A stretch of 64,000 bases of DNA, taken from positions 37,462,001 to 37,526,000 of the forward strand of contig JARKIP010000035.1 in assembly GCA_029990175.1 (NCBI GenBank). The letters are read 5' to 3'. Positions 1 through 10,769 of this stretch are shown one piece after another; within the stretch, counting starts at the first letter, position 1; every line of letters starts with the position of its first letter. A program made the position numbers and the translations under genes. Origin of the DNA: Petunia secreta (Eukaryota; Streptophyta; Magnoliopsida; Solanales; Solanaceae). The notes beneath the pieces are model-generated. The model had not been told where the DNA came from. It saw only the letters and a list, made by a program, of their open reading frames with translations, and ran no database searches.

Positions 1-242
1 AATGATATATTTCTTGAGTGAATCTCAATGAAGAACCCGTGAGCGGGCATGATTTCACTTGGTGGATTCCAAGTTGAACATCGAAACCTCTTTGATCATT
101 CTATTTGAGAGAGCCGAGTGTGTCTTGAGGGTAGTTGCGTAGTATAGGTGATCCTTGACTTCACCCGGGGTGTATCGAGACGAGTTCCTCGGTGCTACTT
201 AGGTAAACGTTCAAGCCTCGTCTTGCTTTTTATCTCGATATC

Positions 243-1074
243 TGATGCAGGGCAAAACGAGCGGAAGCTAAACACGATATAAACTATGCGGAAGCGATAA
301 AAACACAAGATAGATGATATCAAAGATATCGGGGAAACAAGGATTGGGGAGTCAAGAAACGAGAAGAAAGAACGGATTAATGAATTCAAGACATGAATTA
401 ATAATCCAAAAGGGAGAAATGAAACTCGAACCTTACAAGGAATTCACACTAGTGGTGAATCTCCATAGATTCCAAGTCGTACAAGATTCTTGAAGCCTCG
501 GGCTTCGGACTAGAAAGGCTCGGCCTTCTCTAATTCCCTCTTCTCAAATGTTCATACAATGTAAAACTAATGAAGAAAAATGACTAAGTGTCCTATTTAT
601 AGTCTTTCATAAGACATGGTGAAATGTCTAAAATGCCCCCAAAGTGAAATAAGACATACAAGGTCACTTAAGGGCAAAATAGGAAAACTACACAAAATCC
701 CGTGTGCAACCATCAGGGGGAGGCGGTCCGCCCACCCCCTCTAGGCGCTCCGCCTCTTGTTGCAAATCCAGAGATTGGCAGCCACCTAGGCGGTCCGCCC
801 TAGGCTTGAGGCGGTCCGCCTCTTGAGTTCCTGAGAGCTGAAGCAATGTAGGCGGTCCGCCTCTTTGAGTAGGCGGTCCGCCTCTTCCTGAAGCTTCTTG
901 AAATGCCTCAAAATGTGCTCCGGTCGCTTCTCCTTTGTAGCCTAAGTGGTCCTCCTTCCTTGGCGCTCCAATGCATGATCTTCAAGATGTTTCCGGAGCC
1001 CTTGACTTGCAACCTTTGTGCTCTTCAAGCTTGGTTCTTGATGGTTGTCGTTTAGGCCAATTTGCCCGGCATCA
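243..1074 (-). repeat. A1 3' LTR
   Basis: 832 bp. On the minus strand U3 starts TGATGCCGGGC at 1074 and U5 ends GCCCTGCATCA at 243. The TATA box reads CTATAAATAG on the minus strand (593-602). A U3 palindrome array lies at 721-884, with repeats of AGGCGGTCCGCCT and AGGCGCTCCGCCT around a CCAGAGA spacer. Confidence 0.95.
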
Positions 1075-1110
1075 TCCTCCCCTTCTTGAAAGGATTTCGT
1101 CCTCGAAATC
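1075..1110 (-). promoter_or_regulatory. A1 polypurine tract and upstream hairpin
   Basis: On the minus strand the purine run AAGAAGGGGAGGA directly precedes the LTR start TGATGCC and is the expected plus-strand primer site. Immediately upstream (1093-1110) is the perfect 7-bp inverted repeat GATTTCGAGGACGAAATC with loop AGGA. Confidence 0.9.
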
Positions 1111-1170
1111 GAACCATCAAAACCTACAATCAAAGCAAGCACAACCAAAATTTCCTACTTCACAAGTAGG

Positions 1171-4140
1171 TTAGCTTAACAAGAAAAGTGCAAGTTCTGT
1201 GGAAAACACACTCTTGTGATAGAGCCAAGCATCAATACTCATGAAAAAGCATATATCCCCAAAGGACACAATAAGTTCTTGGCTCAACAAGAACAAGCAC
1301 TCAAAATCATAACAAGCAAAGAGATTAAGGTCATGCAATAGGTCGCAATCCAATTCCCTATAACCCCTAAGCTTATGACCAACACACCAAGCCTTCAAAT
1401 CAATTTTATCACAATGTGACACATGGGCTTTGGCATGTCCAACACTCAAGGTGTGCTCAACATATGTGACGGAGTAAGTAAAGTAGTTCAATTTACAACT
1501 AACATCGATTACTCCACTCCCCTTCTTAAGAGCATTCATACACACACCGAGAGGTACCTCCTCACCTCCCAAATCAACCCCAAGACAATCCTCCTTATTG
1601 GACAAACTCCAAAGGAAAGTCTCCAAAATAGGTCCTTCATCATTATAGTCCACACAACGAGGGCTAGGACTACTAGAAGATAGGTCAACACGACCAATAC
1701 CAAGACCACTCTCCTCACTCGGAGTTCCAAACGTTGGATCATCCATAGAGCCTAACTTGACAAACCATGGAGGTTCGACTCTACTACCGACCCTAGTCCG
1801 ATACAATTCACCACCACAAATGAGATTGCCTTCAAACAATAGAAATGTAAAGGCGTGCACCTCTAATTCATGGTTACATAAAAGCATAGAATCAAGACTA
1901 GGTCCTTCACTCTCACTCAAGGAGTCATCGAAAATAAATCGATCCATCTCACACTCAAGAGACTCCTCAAGGTCAAATCCACCCTCACTACGACACAAGG
2001 AACCACCGCTATCAATTAAGCAATCAAAGGGAAGAATAAGATCATCATGCAATTCGTCTTCTCCTTTATCAAATATGGGTGGGGTGTCATAACAAGGTTC
2101 ACACACAAGGTCAACTTCAACATTTTCACTAAAGAGAGGTTCAATAAAAATCGAGCTCACATCATGATGTGGCTTTTCAACTCTCTCAACTAGTGGTTCA
2201 TTTTCACACACAAGTTGACCAAATGGCTCTACACTAGTTGCAAACACATTGTACTCATGCAAATCATCAACTAGCCTAGAGTTTTCACAAACAACATTAC
2301 AAGACAAGGAAGTATCATGCTCAAGGGAGGAAGAACTAACACATACCTTTGAAGTGTCATGAACGTCTCCGCCTTGTAGCTCACATTCGGCATCTCCTTC
2401 ACCTTGTCTTTCCATCTCGGAACATGGTTGAGGCTCCATCGGCTTGCCTCCAAGAACACCTACACAAGCACTCACACAAGTAGAAGAAAAAGTAAAAGGG
2501 TTAAGGTTAGAATAAGGGGTGTCCTCACTCTTTTTTCCCTCTTTCTTTTCCCTCATTTTTCTTTCAAGGCTAGGTATAGATTCGGGTGGTGACATCCCGC
2601 TCTCATCACTCAACACATCCTCTCCTTTTTCCACTCGAAGAATGTCACCGGTCACTCCCTTACTCCTCTCTATCTTTTGTCTCTCAAATTCGGGCGAATT
2701 GGGACGAGGCCCAAGAATGCCCATAGCCGGAGTAGGTGGAATTTTCACGTCAACCCGGAATCTAGGACTAGGAGACTCATCTCTTGATGTCTCCTTTTTC
2801 TTTGTTGGTGAACCACTCGGCTTTGGAAGTGGCTTCGGGCTCACCTTGTTGACATTTGCCAACTCTTTTGTAGCACTAGTCCCACCATTGCTTGTGTTTG
2901 TAGGACTTCTTGTTTGCACATTGTTGCCCATGGAATGAAGTTCTTCCTCCTTGCTCCTTTGCATAGCCAAAGAAAGGGCACTAGTAGGCACTCGGCTCTT
3001 CGCCCGGTAAGGCACAAAGTCATAGACTCTTTGCCCTACGCCCACAAGATATGCACCCTTCACCACACTATATTGCACCCTCTTCCCCTCCAACCACGGC
3101 TCACCCATCCACACATCAACATGACGCATGGGATACACGTCACACCACACATAGCATCTATAACTCCCATGAGATATGAGTACCCGAGCCTCCTTAGAAA
3201 CCCACACTCCATCATACTCATAAGGATGCGCTAGCTTATGGCATGGTATCCTAAGCCTATCAACCAAAGAGGTGCTAATACAATTGGCATCGGTTCCACC
3301 AATCTTGAGCAAGTATCCTCCTATACCATCTACCTCAACAACGAACCTACATCTACCCAAGTGTTGTAGATTGGCATCCAAGTGAGAACTTGAACGCCCA
3401 CAAGTGTCAACTCCGACAACTTGGGTCTTCCTTATCTCTCCACTAGTGGCAACACCACTAGAACATTCTCCTCTTCCCGTCACTCTCCCAACATTAGCAA
3501 TGTTGTTGGAAGTCAAGGAAGGAATCTCGCTATGGAACCCATAAGTGCCTCTCGCCTTGGTCCCATAGCCCATAGTACTACTCCTACTACAACCATCCAC
3601 GCCCCTCACGACATATAACCCCTTTGTAGCAAAAGCAACACCATCTATCATACCAACCTCCTCATGGGAATTAGAAGCATTAGGTCGCTTAGCGTACCTA
3701 GAAGATGCAACCTTCTTCTTTCCCACGGAACAACCACCACCACCTCCCATACTAATGGAAGGTCCTCTACTACTCCCTTGTACTCCACTAGCAACACCAA
3801 GAGAAGATGCAAATGAATAATTCATATACTCAACCTCATCATCAACTCTATCTATGTCACTATCATGCTCATTTTCATCACAAGTAGAGTAAGTAGGATC
3901 AATGTACCTTGAAGCGTCACCATCTTCATATTCTTGACTTGAAGCATTAGATTCATCAAATTCATCATCACAAGCTTCATAGTCTTCTTCAACCTCACGA
4001 TCATCATAGTGAACCGCTTCATCATCATAGGAGCCATAGTTCCCCGAGTCATCATAGCAAGACCCATCATCACCATCATAGGAACCATAGTCTCCCTCGT
4101 CTCCACATGAGCCATAACCTCCACATTCATTATCCGACAT
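1171..4140 (-). CDS. A1 single ORF: acidic N-terminus, protease-like domain lacking catalytic Asp, pol-replacing domain
   Basis: 989 residues from the ATG at 4140, chosen because A3 and A4 start at the homologous MAS codon (the frame is open upstream to 4215). Residues 1-110 are low-complexity Asp, Gly, Tyr and Ser. A Gly run (GGGGG) follows near residue 133. Residues 265-375 resemble the aspartic protease region of element C, including a WMGEPW box for the LFGRPW box of C, but DSG is replaced by GGTD (IGGTDANC at 280-287). The rest is the acidic region shared with B, D, E and G, with HDVSSIFIEPL, CYDTPPIFDKGEDE, EPPW, LKKGSGV and, near the end, DAWLYHKSVFS. No capsid, zinc knuckle, RT or integrase is present. 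Function unknown. It is fully open in a young element, and its relatives A3 and A4 keep the same layout. Confidence 0.85.
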   Translation of the reverse strand: MSDNECGGYGSCGDEGDYGSYDGDDGSCYDDSGNYGSYDDEAVHYDDREVEEDYEACDDEFDESNASSQEYEDGDASRYIDPTYSTCDENEHDSDIDRVDDEVEYMNYSFASSLGVASGVQGSSRGPSISMGGGGGCSVGKKKVASSRYAKRPNASNSHEEVGMIDGVAFATKGLYVVRGVDGCSRSSTMGYGTKARGTYGFHSEIPSLTSNNIANVGRVTGRGECSSGVATSGEIRKTQVVGVDTCGRSSSHLDANLQHLGRCRFVVEVDGIGGYLLKIGGTDANCISTSLVDRLRIPCHKLAHPYEYDGVWVSKEARVLISHGSYRCYVWCDVYPMRHVDVWMGEPWLEGKRVQYSVVKGAYLVGVGQRVYDFVPYRAKSRVPTSALSLAMQRSKEEELHSMGNNVQTRSPTNTSNGGTSATKELANVNKVSPKPLPKPSGSPTKKKETSRDESPSPRFRVDVKIPPTPAMGILGPRPNSPEFERQKIERSKGVTGDILRVEKGEDVLSDESGMSPPESIPSLERKMREKKEGKKSEDTPYSNLNPFTFSSTCVSACVGVLGGKPMEPQPCSEMERQGEGDAECELQGGDVHDTSKVCVSSSSLEHDTSLSCNVVCENSRLVDDLHEYNVFATSVEPFGQLVCENEPLVERVEKPHHDVSSIFIEPLFSENVEVDLVCEPCYDTPPIFDKGEDELHDDLILPFDCLIDSGGSLCRSEGGFDLEESLECEMDRFIFDDSLSESEGPSLDSMLLCNHELEVHAFTFLLFEGNLICGGELYRTRVGSRVEPPWFVKLGSMDDPTFGTPSEESGLGIGRVDLSSSSPSPRCVDYNDEGPILETFLWSLSNKEDCLGVDLGGEEVPLGVCMNALKKGSGVIDVSCKLNYFTYSVTYVEHTLSVGHAKAHVSHCDKIDLKAWCVGHKLRGYRELDCDLLHDLNLFACYDFECLFLLSQELIVSFGDICFFMSIDAWLYHKSVFSTELALFLLS

Positions 4141-5091
4141 AGTTGCAACACCAAAAGAACAAAACCTCCCGAAAGTCACTCCCTCACGTGTATCACTCAA
4201 TATATGAACACTCAAGAGCGAGGCCTTTACAACTTGGGAACCAAGGTGATCACAACTAGCATGTCCAAGTTAAAGTTCGGAATGGAGTTAATGAGACTCA
4301 ATGGACAGACGGTTATTTTAAGTGCGCACTTGAGGCCAAAAGAGAATCTACGACTCTTCTTTGAATTCTAGTCTCCTCTACGCACGAACACCCTAATACG
4401 CTAAAGGATTAGTGTCTCTCAAGTAGGCCAATTACCTTAGAAACACTAACCAAGAAGCCCGTGGGCGATTAACAATGGAAACCTAGGCAAAAAACTACCC
4501 GGGAAAGCCTCAGGACAAGAGGCGCTCCGCCTCAAACCAGAGGCGCTCCGCCTCCAAAATTCCAGAGGGCAGCCCAGAGGGAGGCGGTCCGCCTCAAAAT
4601 CTAGGCGGTCCGCCTAGTGCATTTTCCTACAACTTTGCACAACGCATTTTTGGCTCGTTGTGCACCCAAAATCCAACGTTTTTCGACTTGTTTTCGATTC
4701 TAATGATACCCAAAGATGTATTTGATGATTCTAAACAATCCCCAATAGGTTTAAACCCCAAACAAACAACAATCAATCGATTTTGATTCTTGAGCAAAAT
4801 TCTAGGGTTCTTGAAAAATTTGGAGATTTGAATTCTTCAATTTTTGAAATACACCACCAAATCTTGTAATTTTGGTACCAAAAGAACGGGAATACAATAA
4901 GGAACAAACCCCAATGATTTTTAATGTATGGGTGTTCCGATCCAACAAGTTCCACCAAATTTTGTGAAATTTTCAAGTTTTTCTACTTTTTTTTGTTTTT
5001 CTTCAAATTTTCAAGAACAAACACAACAATAACAAAGATAAGGATACTACGAACAAGGAACGAGGGTTTGTAAGAACAACACCCGATCCGT
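4141..5091 (-). other. A1 leader between PBS and ORF
   Basis: Untranslated leader of about 950 bp. From the PBS it has a post-PBS hairpin candidate, an AT-rich stretch with long T runs (4983-5000), the palindrome array (4519-4616), and a block with TTAGTG and a nearby CTAAT shared with the other elements (about 4380-4460). It ends next to the ATG without an evident gene. Confidence 0.7.
4519..4616. repeat. A1 leader palindrome array
   Basis: Four 13-bp GC palindromes: two AGGCGCTCCGCCT and two of the AGGCGGTCCGCCT type. A CCAGAG spacer sits between the pairs. This is the same palindrome type as in the U3 array of A1. Confidence 0.9.
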
Positions 5092-5103
5092 GCTCTGATA
5101 CCA
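5092..5103 (-). promoter_or_regulatory. A1 primer-binding site, initiator tRNA-Met
   Basis: The minus strand reads TGGTATCAGAGC two bases after the 5' LTR end. It is complementary to the 3' end of plant initiator tRNA-Met (GCTCTGATACCA). Confidence 0.93.
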
Positions 5104-5105
5104 AC

Positions 5106-5937
5106 TGATGCAGGGCAAAACGAGCGGAAGCTAAACACGATATAAACTATGCGGAAGCGATAAAAACACAAGATAGATGATATCAAAGATATCGGGGAAA
5201 CAAGGATTGGGGAGTCAAGAAACGAGAAGAAAGAACGGATTAATGAATTCAAGACATGAATTAATAATCCAAAAGGGAGAAATGAAACTCGAACCTTACA
5301 AGGAATTCACACTAGTGGTGAATCTCCATAGATTCCAAGTCGTACAAGATTCTTGAAGCCTCGGGCTTCGGACTAGAAAGGCTCGGCCTTCTCTAATTCC
5401 CTCTTCTCAAATGTTCATACAATGTAAAACTAATGAAGAAAAATGACTAAGTGTCCTATTTATAGTCTTTCATAAGACATGGTGAAATGTCTAAAATGCC
5501 CCCAAAGTGAAATAAGACATACAAGGTCACTTAAGGGCAAAATAGGAAAACTACACAAAATCCCGTGTGCAACCATCAGGGGGAGGCGGTCCGCCCACCC
5601 CCTCTAGGCGCTCCGCCTCTTGTTGCAAATCCAGAGATTGGCAGCCACCTAGGCGGTCCGCCCTAGGCTTGAGGCGGTCCGCCTCTTGAGTTCCTGAGAG
5701 CTGAAGCAATGTAGGCGGTCCGCCTCTTTGAGTAGGCGGTCCGCCTCTTCCTGAAGCTTCTTGAAATGCCTCAAAATGTGCTCCGGTCGCTTCTCCTTTG
5801 TAGCCTAAGTGGTCCTCCTTCCTTGGCGCTCCAATGCATGATCTTCAAGATGTTTCCGGAGCCCTTGACTTGCAACCTTTGTGCTCTTCAAGCTTGGTTC
5901 TTGATGGTTGTCGTTTAGGCCAATTTGCCCGGCATCA
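5106..5937 (-). repeat. A1 5' LTR
   Basis: 832 bp, the same sequence as 243-1074. TATA box at 5456-5465 (minus strand), U3 palindrome array at 5584-5747. The outer end abuts the TSD ATATC at 5938-5942. Confidence 0.95.
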
Positions 5938-6021
5938 ATATCGTTATCGATATCGCCTATCTGGTTTTAGCTTCCGCACTTTTATATCGTTTGTAGCTTC
6001 CGCGTATTTTCCATTACATCA

Positions 6022-7849
6022 ATTCTTAACTCGCATATTTGTGTAGATAGAATGTCTAACATAGGTTTATCACAATCTCACTCCATGCCAACGAACCTTC
6101 AATGCATTACTATCACATTGTGGCTGATTGTCTTTGGTATGCTCAACACCCAAGGTGTGATCAGCATGTGGGGTGGAGTAAACAAAATAGTTCAACTGAC
6201 AACTAACATCAAACACTCAACTCTCCTTCTTGGAAGCACTCTTACACACACCAAGAGTGACTTCCTCACCTCCAAATTCACCTCTAAGACAATATTCCTC
6301 ACTAGACAAACTCCCAAGAGAGGTCTCTATAATAGGTTCTTCATCATCATAGCCTACACAATAAAGGTTAGGACTACTAGAAGATGGACCACCACATTTA
6401 AGACAAAGGTCTCTCATCTCACTTGGAGTTTCAAATAATGGACTGTCTATAGAGTTAAGCTTTCTAAACCATGGAGATTTAAACCCAAACTCTTCTCTAG
6501 TTTGATACACTTCACCACCTCTTTTAAATTCCTTTCAAACAGTTAGTGAAAACAAGTCCACTACACATCAAAGGTGAGGCATCCTAACTACAGTCATCAT
6601 CCACACTTGAGGAGTCATCGAATACAATCTGATCCTTCTCATCCACTAGGGACTCCTCAAGGTCACTACTATTCTCACTACAATACCTAGGTTCACCATT
6701 ATCAAGCAAACCATCGAGGGAAAGAATAGGATATTCACTCAACTCATCCTCCCCTATATCAAATCTAGGTGGTCATAGCAAGGTTCACAAACAAGGTCAA
6801 CTACACCATGTTCACTAAAGAGAGGTTCAATAAAAATCGAACTCACATCATGATGTGGCTTTAAACCCCTCTCAACTAGTGGTTCACATGCACACACAAG
6901 TTGACCAACCGGCTCCGCACTAGTTGCAAACACATCGTAATCATACAAATCATCAACTAGCATAGAGCTTTCACAAACACTATCACATGACAAGGAAGTA
7001 ACATGCTCATGGGAAAAAGAACTAACACATACCTTTGAGTGGCCATCTTTCTCACTCAATGCATTTGAAGTATCATGGCTAGTTTCTCCACCTTGAAGCT
7101 CACATTAAAGATCTTCTTCACCTTGTCCTTCTATCTTGGAACATGATTGAGGCTCCATCGGTTTGCCTCCAAGAATACCTACACAAGTACTCACACAAGT
7201 AGAAGAAGAAGATAAAGAGTAAGTGTTAGAATAAGGGGTGCCCTCACTCTCAATGATTCTTTTTCCCACTCTCTTCTCCCTCATTTTCGTTTCAAGGTCG
7301 GGTGTAGATTCGGCTGGTGACATCCCCATTCACATCACTCAACACATCCTCTCCTTTTTCTACTCGAGGAATGTCACCGGTCACTCCCTTACTCTTCTCA
7401 ATCTTTTATCTCTCATATTCGGATGAGTTGGGACGAGGCCCAAAAATACCCATAGCCCGAGTAGGTGGACTTTTAACATCAATCCGGAATCTAGAACTTA
7501 GAGACTCATCACTTCAGGTCTCCTTCTTCTTTGTTGGTGAACCACTTGGCTTTGAAGCTTATGGTTTCTGGTTCACCTTATTGACACTTGTCAGCTCTTT
7601 TGTTGCATGAGTCCCACCATTTCTTGTGTTTGTAGGTTTTCTCGTTTGCTCAATTTTAACCATGGAATGAAGTTCTCGCTCCTTTCTCGTTTGAATAGCC
7701 AAGAGAAGTGCACTAGTAAGCAATTGGTCCCTTGTCCGCCAAGGTTCAAATTCATAAGTCCTTCGACCCATTCTCACAACATACATATTATTCCCAGCAC
7801 TATATTGCACACTCTTGTTTTGCAACCATGGCTCACCTAACCATATATC
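6022..7849 (-). pseudogene. A2: decayed A-family ORF fragment
   Basis: Minus-strand translations in several frames match the A1 protein: a WLGEPWLQNK segment at 7820-7850 (A1 WMGEPWLEGK), HHDVSSIFIEPLFSE near 6830, CVSTCVGILGGKPMEPQ near 7170, and a GSL...CLRGEFGGEEVTLGVC segment near 6260. Frameshifts and stops break it into at least four pieces, so it is an old copy. Homology becomes weak below about 6090. The right side is cut by the insertion of F at 7850, and the upstream part of this ORF should lie beyond the far end of F. Confidence 0.85.
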
Positions 7850-8333
7850 TGTTGACACCCAATTTTGTCCCTTCTATTTTCAAATTAACAGTTCTTGAAT
7901 TTTGCACACACTTGTGTATTCATTCCCACCTCGTCTATTCTTTTCAAATTGATTTCTCATAATAGCCTGGAAATTGAGGCCATTTTCAAAAGCATCATCT
8001 CAAACCATAGCTATTTTATAATTTTCTACAATTGCTTCTATCTTTGACAAAATTATCCAAAACTATTTTAAGCCTCAAAATTATAATTTTTATGCATTTT
8101 AGCCCTCCTAATATTTTAAAATTAATTTCCTAATTTCTCTATATTTTTAATCCATTTTACACTATTTTTTATACCTATTTATATGCTATTTATACAATAT
8201 ATATACATATATACACATATATGCACACAAAGCACACACATCAGCTATTATTTTACATGTCACGACTACATGGATCGATCCTGATCATCCACGCAGGCGA
8301 TCCAACGGTCCTAATTCAGTTTCCTTGTTTTAC

Positions 8334-8345
8334 CCCCCCCCCCCC
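8334..8345. repeat. Poly-C homopolymer in F LTR
   Basis: An uninterrupted C run of about 12-13 bases inside a pyrimidine-rich stretch of the F LTR, without further context. Confidence 0.9.
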
Positions 8346-9477
8346 AAACAAACCCTTTCCTTTCTCTCATTTTTTCCCACGCCCAACTCTCTCTCTCCTC
8401 TCTCTTGGAGATTTCAATCGCCATCACTGTCGATCAACTTTTCGGCCATTGTGACCGGAGAAAATTTTGGAAAATGACACCGCCGTATTCCCCTCGATGT
8501 CCACTACAAAAACCATGCATTTTTGGCGATGTTTGGGTAAGGGCGAGGTGCGAACCTTGACAACTGTAACGCCACCACGGGGAAATACCTCCGGCGGGGC
8601 TCTATTTGTTTTGAGATAATTTGAACATTGAGAAGAGGTGAGTTTGTTCTTCCTTGCAACCCTAATTAGAAGCGGGTCGATTTGACCCGACCCAATTCAA
8701 ACCCTAACTGGTACCCTCTCTACCCCCTATTTTCCTTTTGTTTCCTTATTGCTCCTACGTGACTTTAAAACGTAGATTCACCTAGTTTGTTCAAAATTTT
8801 GTCATTCTTTGTTATGATTTCTCGAATCAAGTAAGGTTAAAAATTGGTAAATGATAATTTCTGCTCATAATGTTGATTTAGAGACAGATACTGAGTTCAC
8901 GATTAGCGTCTTAGGTTATTTCTATGATGATTAAGCTGGAAACCCTTGTCGGCTTAGAATTATTGCTTGTTTTTGTCCTATCACGATGTGCTTAGCTTTT
9001 ACCTTTCAAAATGCTTGATCCTACACGTCTGAATGCCTGAATTTGAAATGGACCGTATGATTTGGCATGTTTTAGGTCTTTGAAAGAGATTTAGTTGAAT
9101 CTCTTGATTGAAATTTATAAGTAGAATCTGTTATAGTATCTTCTGAAATCTGATGAATTTTTCTCAATTGTTTAAACTTATTAATGGGTTAATCCTGAAC
9201 CTGGACTGATTAAGTGTGAAGAGAGGAAATCTTATTTAGTTTAGGATTAAAGTTACTCTAAAACTAAGGGCCTAATTGGTTTATTTTTGGCAAGTCCACC
9301 TAAGGACATCTTTTAAACTTGGAAGGATTACTTTTCCTGTTTCTTTTGATTGTCTAACTGGCTTTGATCATGGGAAATTGATTCCCTCAGATTGATGACA
9401 TGATTTTCCCCTTTCCTTCTTTAAAATTTTACCTTCTTTACATCAACATTTGAATTCTTAAGACCCTAGACTAGACC

Positions 9478-9486
9478 TATATAAAC
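9478..9486 (+). promoter_or_regulatory. Candidate F LTR TATA box
   Basis: CTATATAAA followed by CT-rich sequence (ccctcctcctcctcg), about 1.63 kb into the F LTR. It is the best TATA candidate and would place the U3/R border near 9510. No other support. Confidence 0.5.
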
Positions 9487-10769
9487 CCTCCTCCTCCTCG
9501 ACTAAAAACACAAGTTTTGGACACAAAATTCCAGAAATACCCTAATATACTTAGCAAAAGGAACCTCATAGATTTTTTTTGGCATCCCTCTCTCTTTGCT
9601 CACAGTGTTTTCTGTGGAGAATTATCGTTTGCTGCTGATCCTTATACCTCTTGTCTATATTCTAACCTAGAGGTACTCATTCTCACTCATGTTTACCTAT
9701 TAATCCCACATATGTATGTGAGTGCTCTTGGTTTGGTCTGCTAAAACCCCTGTTATACTTCACCATGATTAATTTCTGTGTAGTTGCATCTTGGTCTTAA
9801 AGGCTATGTAATGAAAGGCATTAAGTGCTTGGTATCACTGTGAATGTGTCTGTTTGTGACCTTCTAACTTTGCCTTTGTTTTCATCCAAGTTATTGGTCT
9901 GTCTTCTCTTCTCTGGGTGATCTGCATATTCTAAGATCATAGACCACCTTACAAAGGTGCATTTGACAGCACTTGCTCCTAGCAGACCCCTCCTTTGGCT
10001 CAGGTCTTGCCCCTCCCCTTTTCCCTTGTTGGTTTTTTTCTGTTTGCAGGTTATTCAAAAGGCCTGGACTGGCCAAAGTCCTGATCTGGTAATTATTGGG
10101 TACCCTTTGAGACTTGAAAGAGTCAGGGCCTGGACCTTTTAAGTTGATTCTAGGGCTGTGGTGATGAAACTCTAGACCTATGACTGCTTACTAAGTTTAA
10201 CCTTCAAGGGAAGACTAGAAAATTTTGAACTTATAGCTTAGTGTCCCTTAGAAACTGTCCCCCAAACTTGTATATTTGCTAGGTATCCTGCCTGTATTTT
10301 TCTTAAAACAGGGGCACAACAATGATGTTGTGCAAACTTGGCTACCAGGGGCCATTCTCTTGTCTCTTTTCCCTCCCTGTGTGCATTGCATCATGTTTAG
10401 GCATAGGTTAAAATTGGTCTTAAGTTATTTATTTTATGAAAACTGATAGGATGATTAAATTTTACTCTTTTCGAAGATCTGTACACTTTTAAAAAAGCCC
10501 AAAAGTATGATTAATTAACGTTATTGTCCAAATTTTCGATAAACAGGGGGCTATATGTGTTCTACTTGTCTATAGGAGACTGTCTCTGAAAATAAAAACT
10601 TGTCCTTTTGTTAAAAAAACAGTCCAGGCCCATAACGTTTTCAAAAACATGCATTTTTTATATGTTTAAACTGTTTTTGTTTTGCGCAAATAGTCCAGGC
10701 CCAGTAAACCCTTCAAAAATTACCTGTATACGTATATAAAATGTTTTGAAGTGCTCTAAATACTCTTAT

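Larger units (their letters stand above)
243..5937 (-). mobile_element. A1: complete non-autonomous Ty3/gypsy-like LTR retrotransposon
   Basis: A 5695-bp element read on the minus strand. Two 832-bp LTRs (243-1074 and 5106-5937) look identical by eye, begin TGATGCC and end GCATCA. TSD is ATATC on both sides. On the minus strand the order is 5' LTR, PBS for initiator tRNA-Met, leader with a palindrome array, a 990-codon ORF, hairpin, PPT and 3' LTR. There is no reverse transcriptase or integrase, so movement must depend on enzymes from elsewhere. Identical LTRs indicate a recent insertion. Confidence 0.93.
1..6021 (+). mobile_element. Bs: family-B LTR fragment (solo or truncated), split by A1
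   Basis: Bases 1-242 and 5943-6021 join into one sequence that matches the reverse complement of the LTRs of element B (12535-13305 and 17194-17964). Shared features are the 'cctcgtcttgctttttatctcg' region and the U5 end with two 'cttccgc' boxes, finishing ...ttacatca at 6021. The join is interrupted by A1 with the 5-bp duplication ATATC (238-242 and 5938-5942). No PBS follows 6021, so this is a solo LTR or a 3' LTR rather than a 5' LTR. Its U3 start lies left of the window. Confidence 0.85.

Noticed and set aside
5092..5103. Partial tRNA gene
   Set aside because: Only the 12-base complement of the tRNA 3' end is present, as expected for a primer-binding site.
8221..10142. Several 60-80 codon ORFs in the F LTR
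   Set aside because: Scattered, no shared motifs, and as expected by chance in a 3.6-kb LTR.
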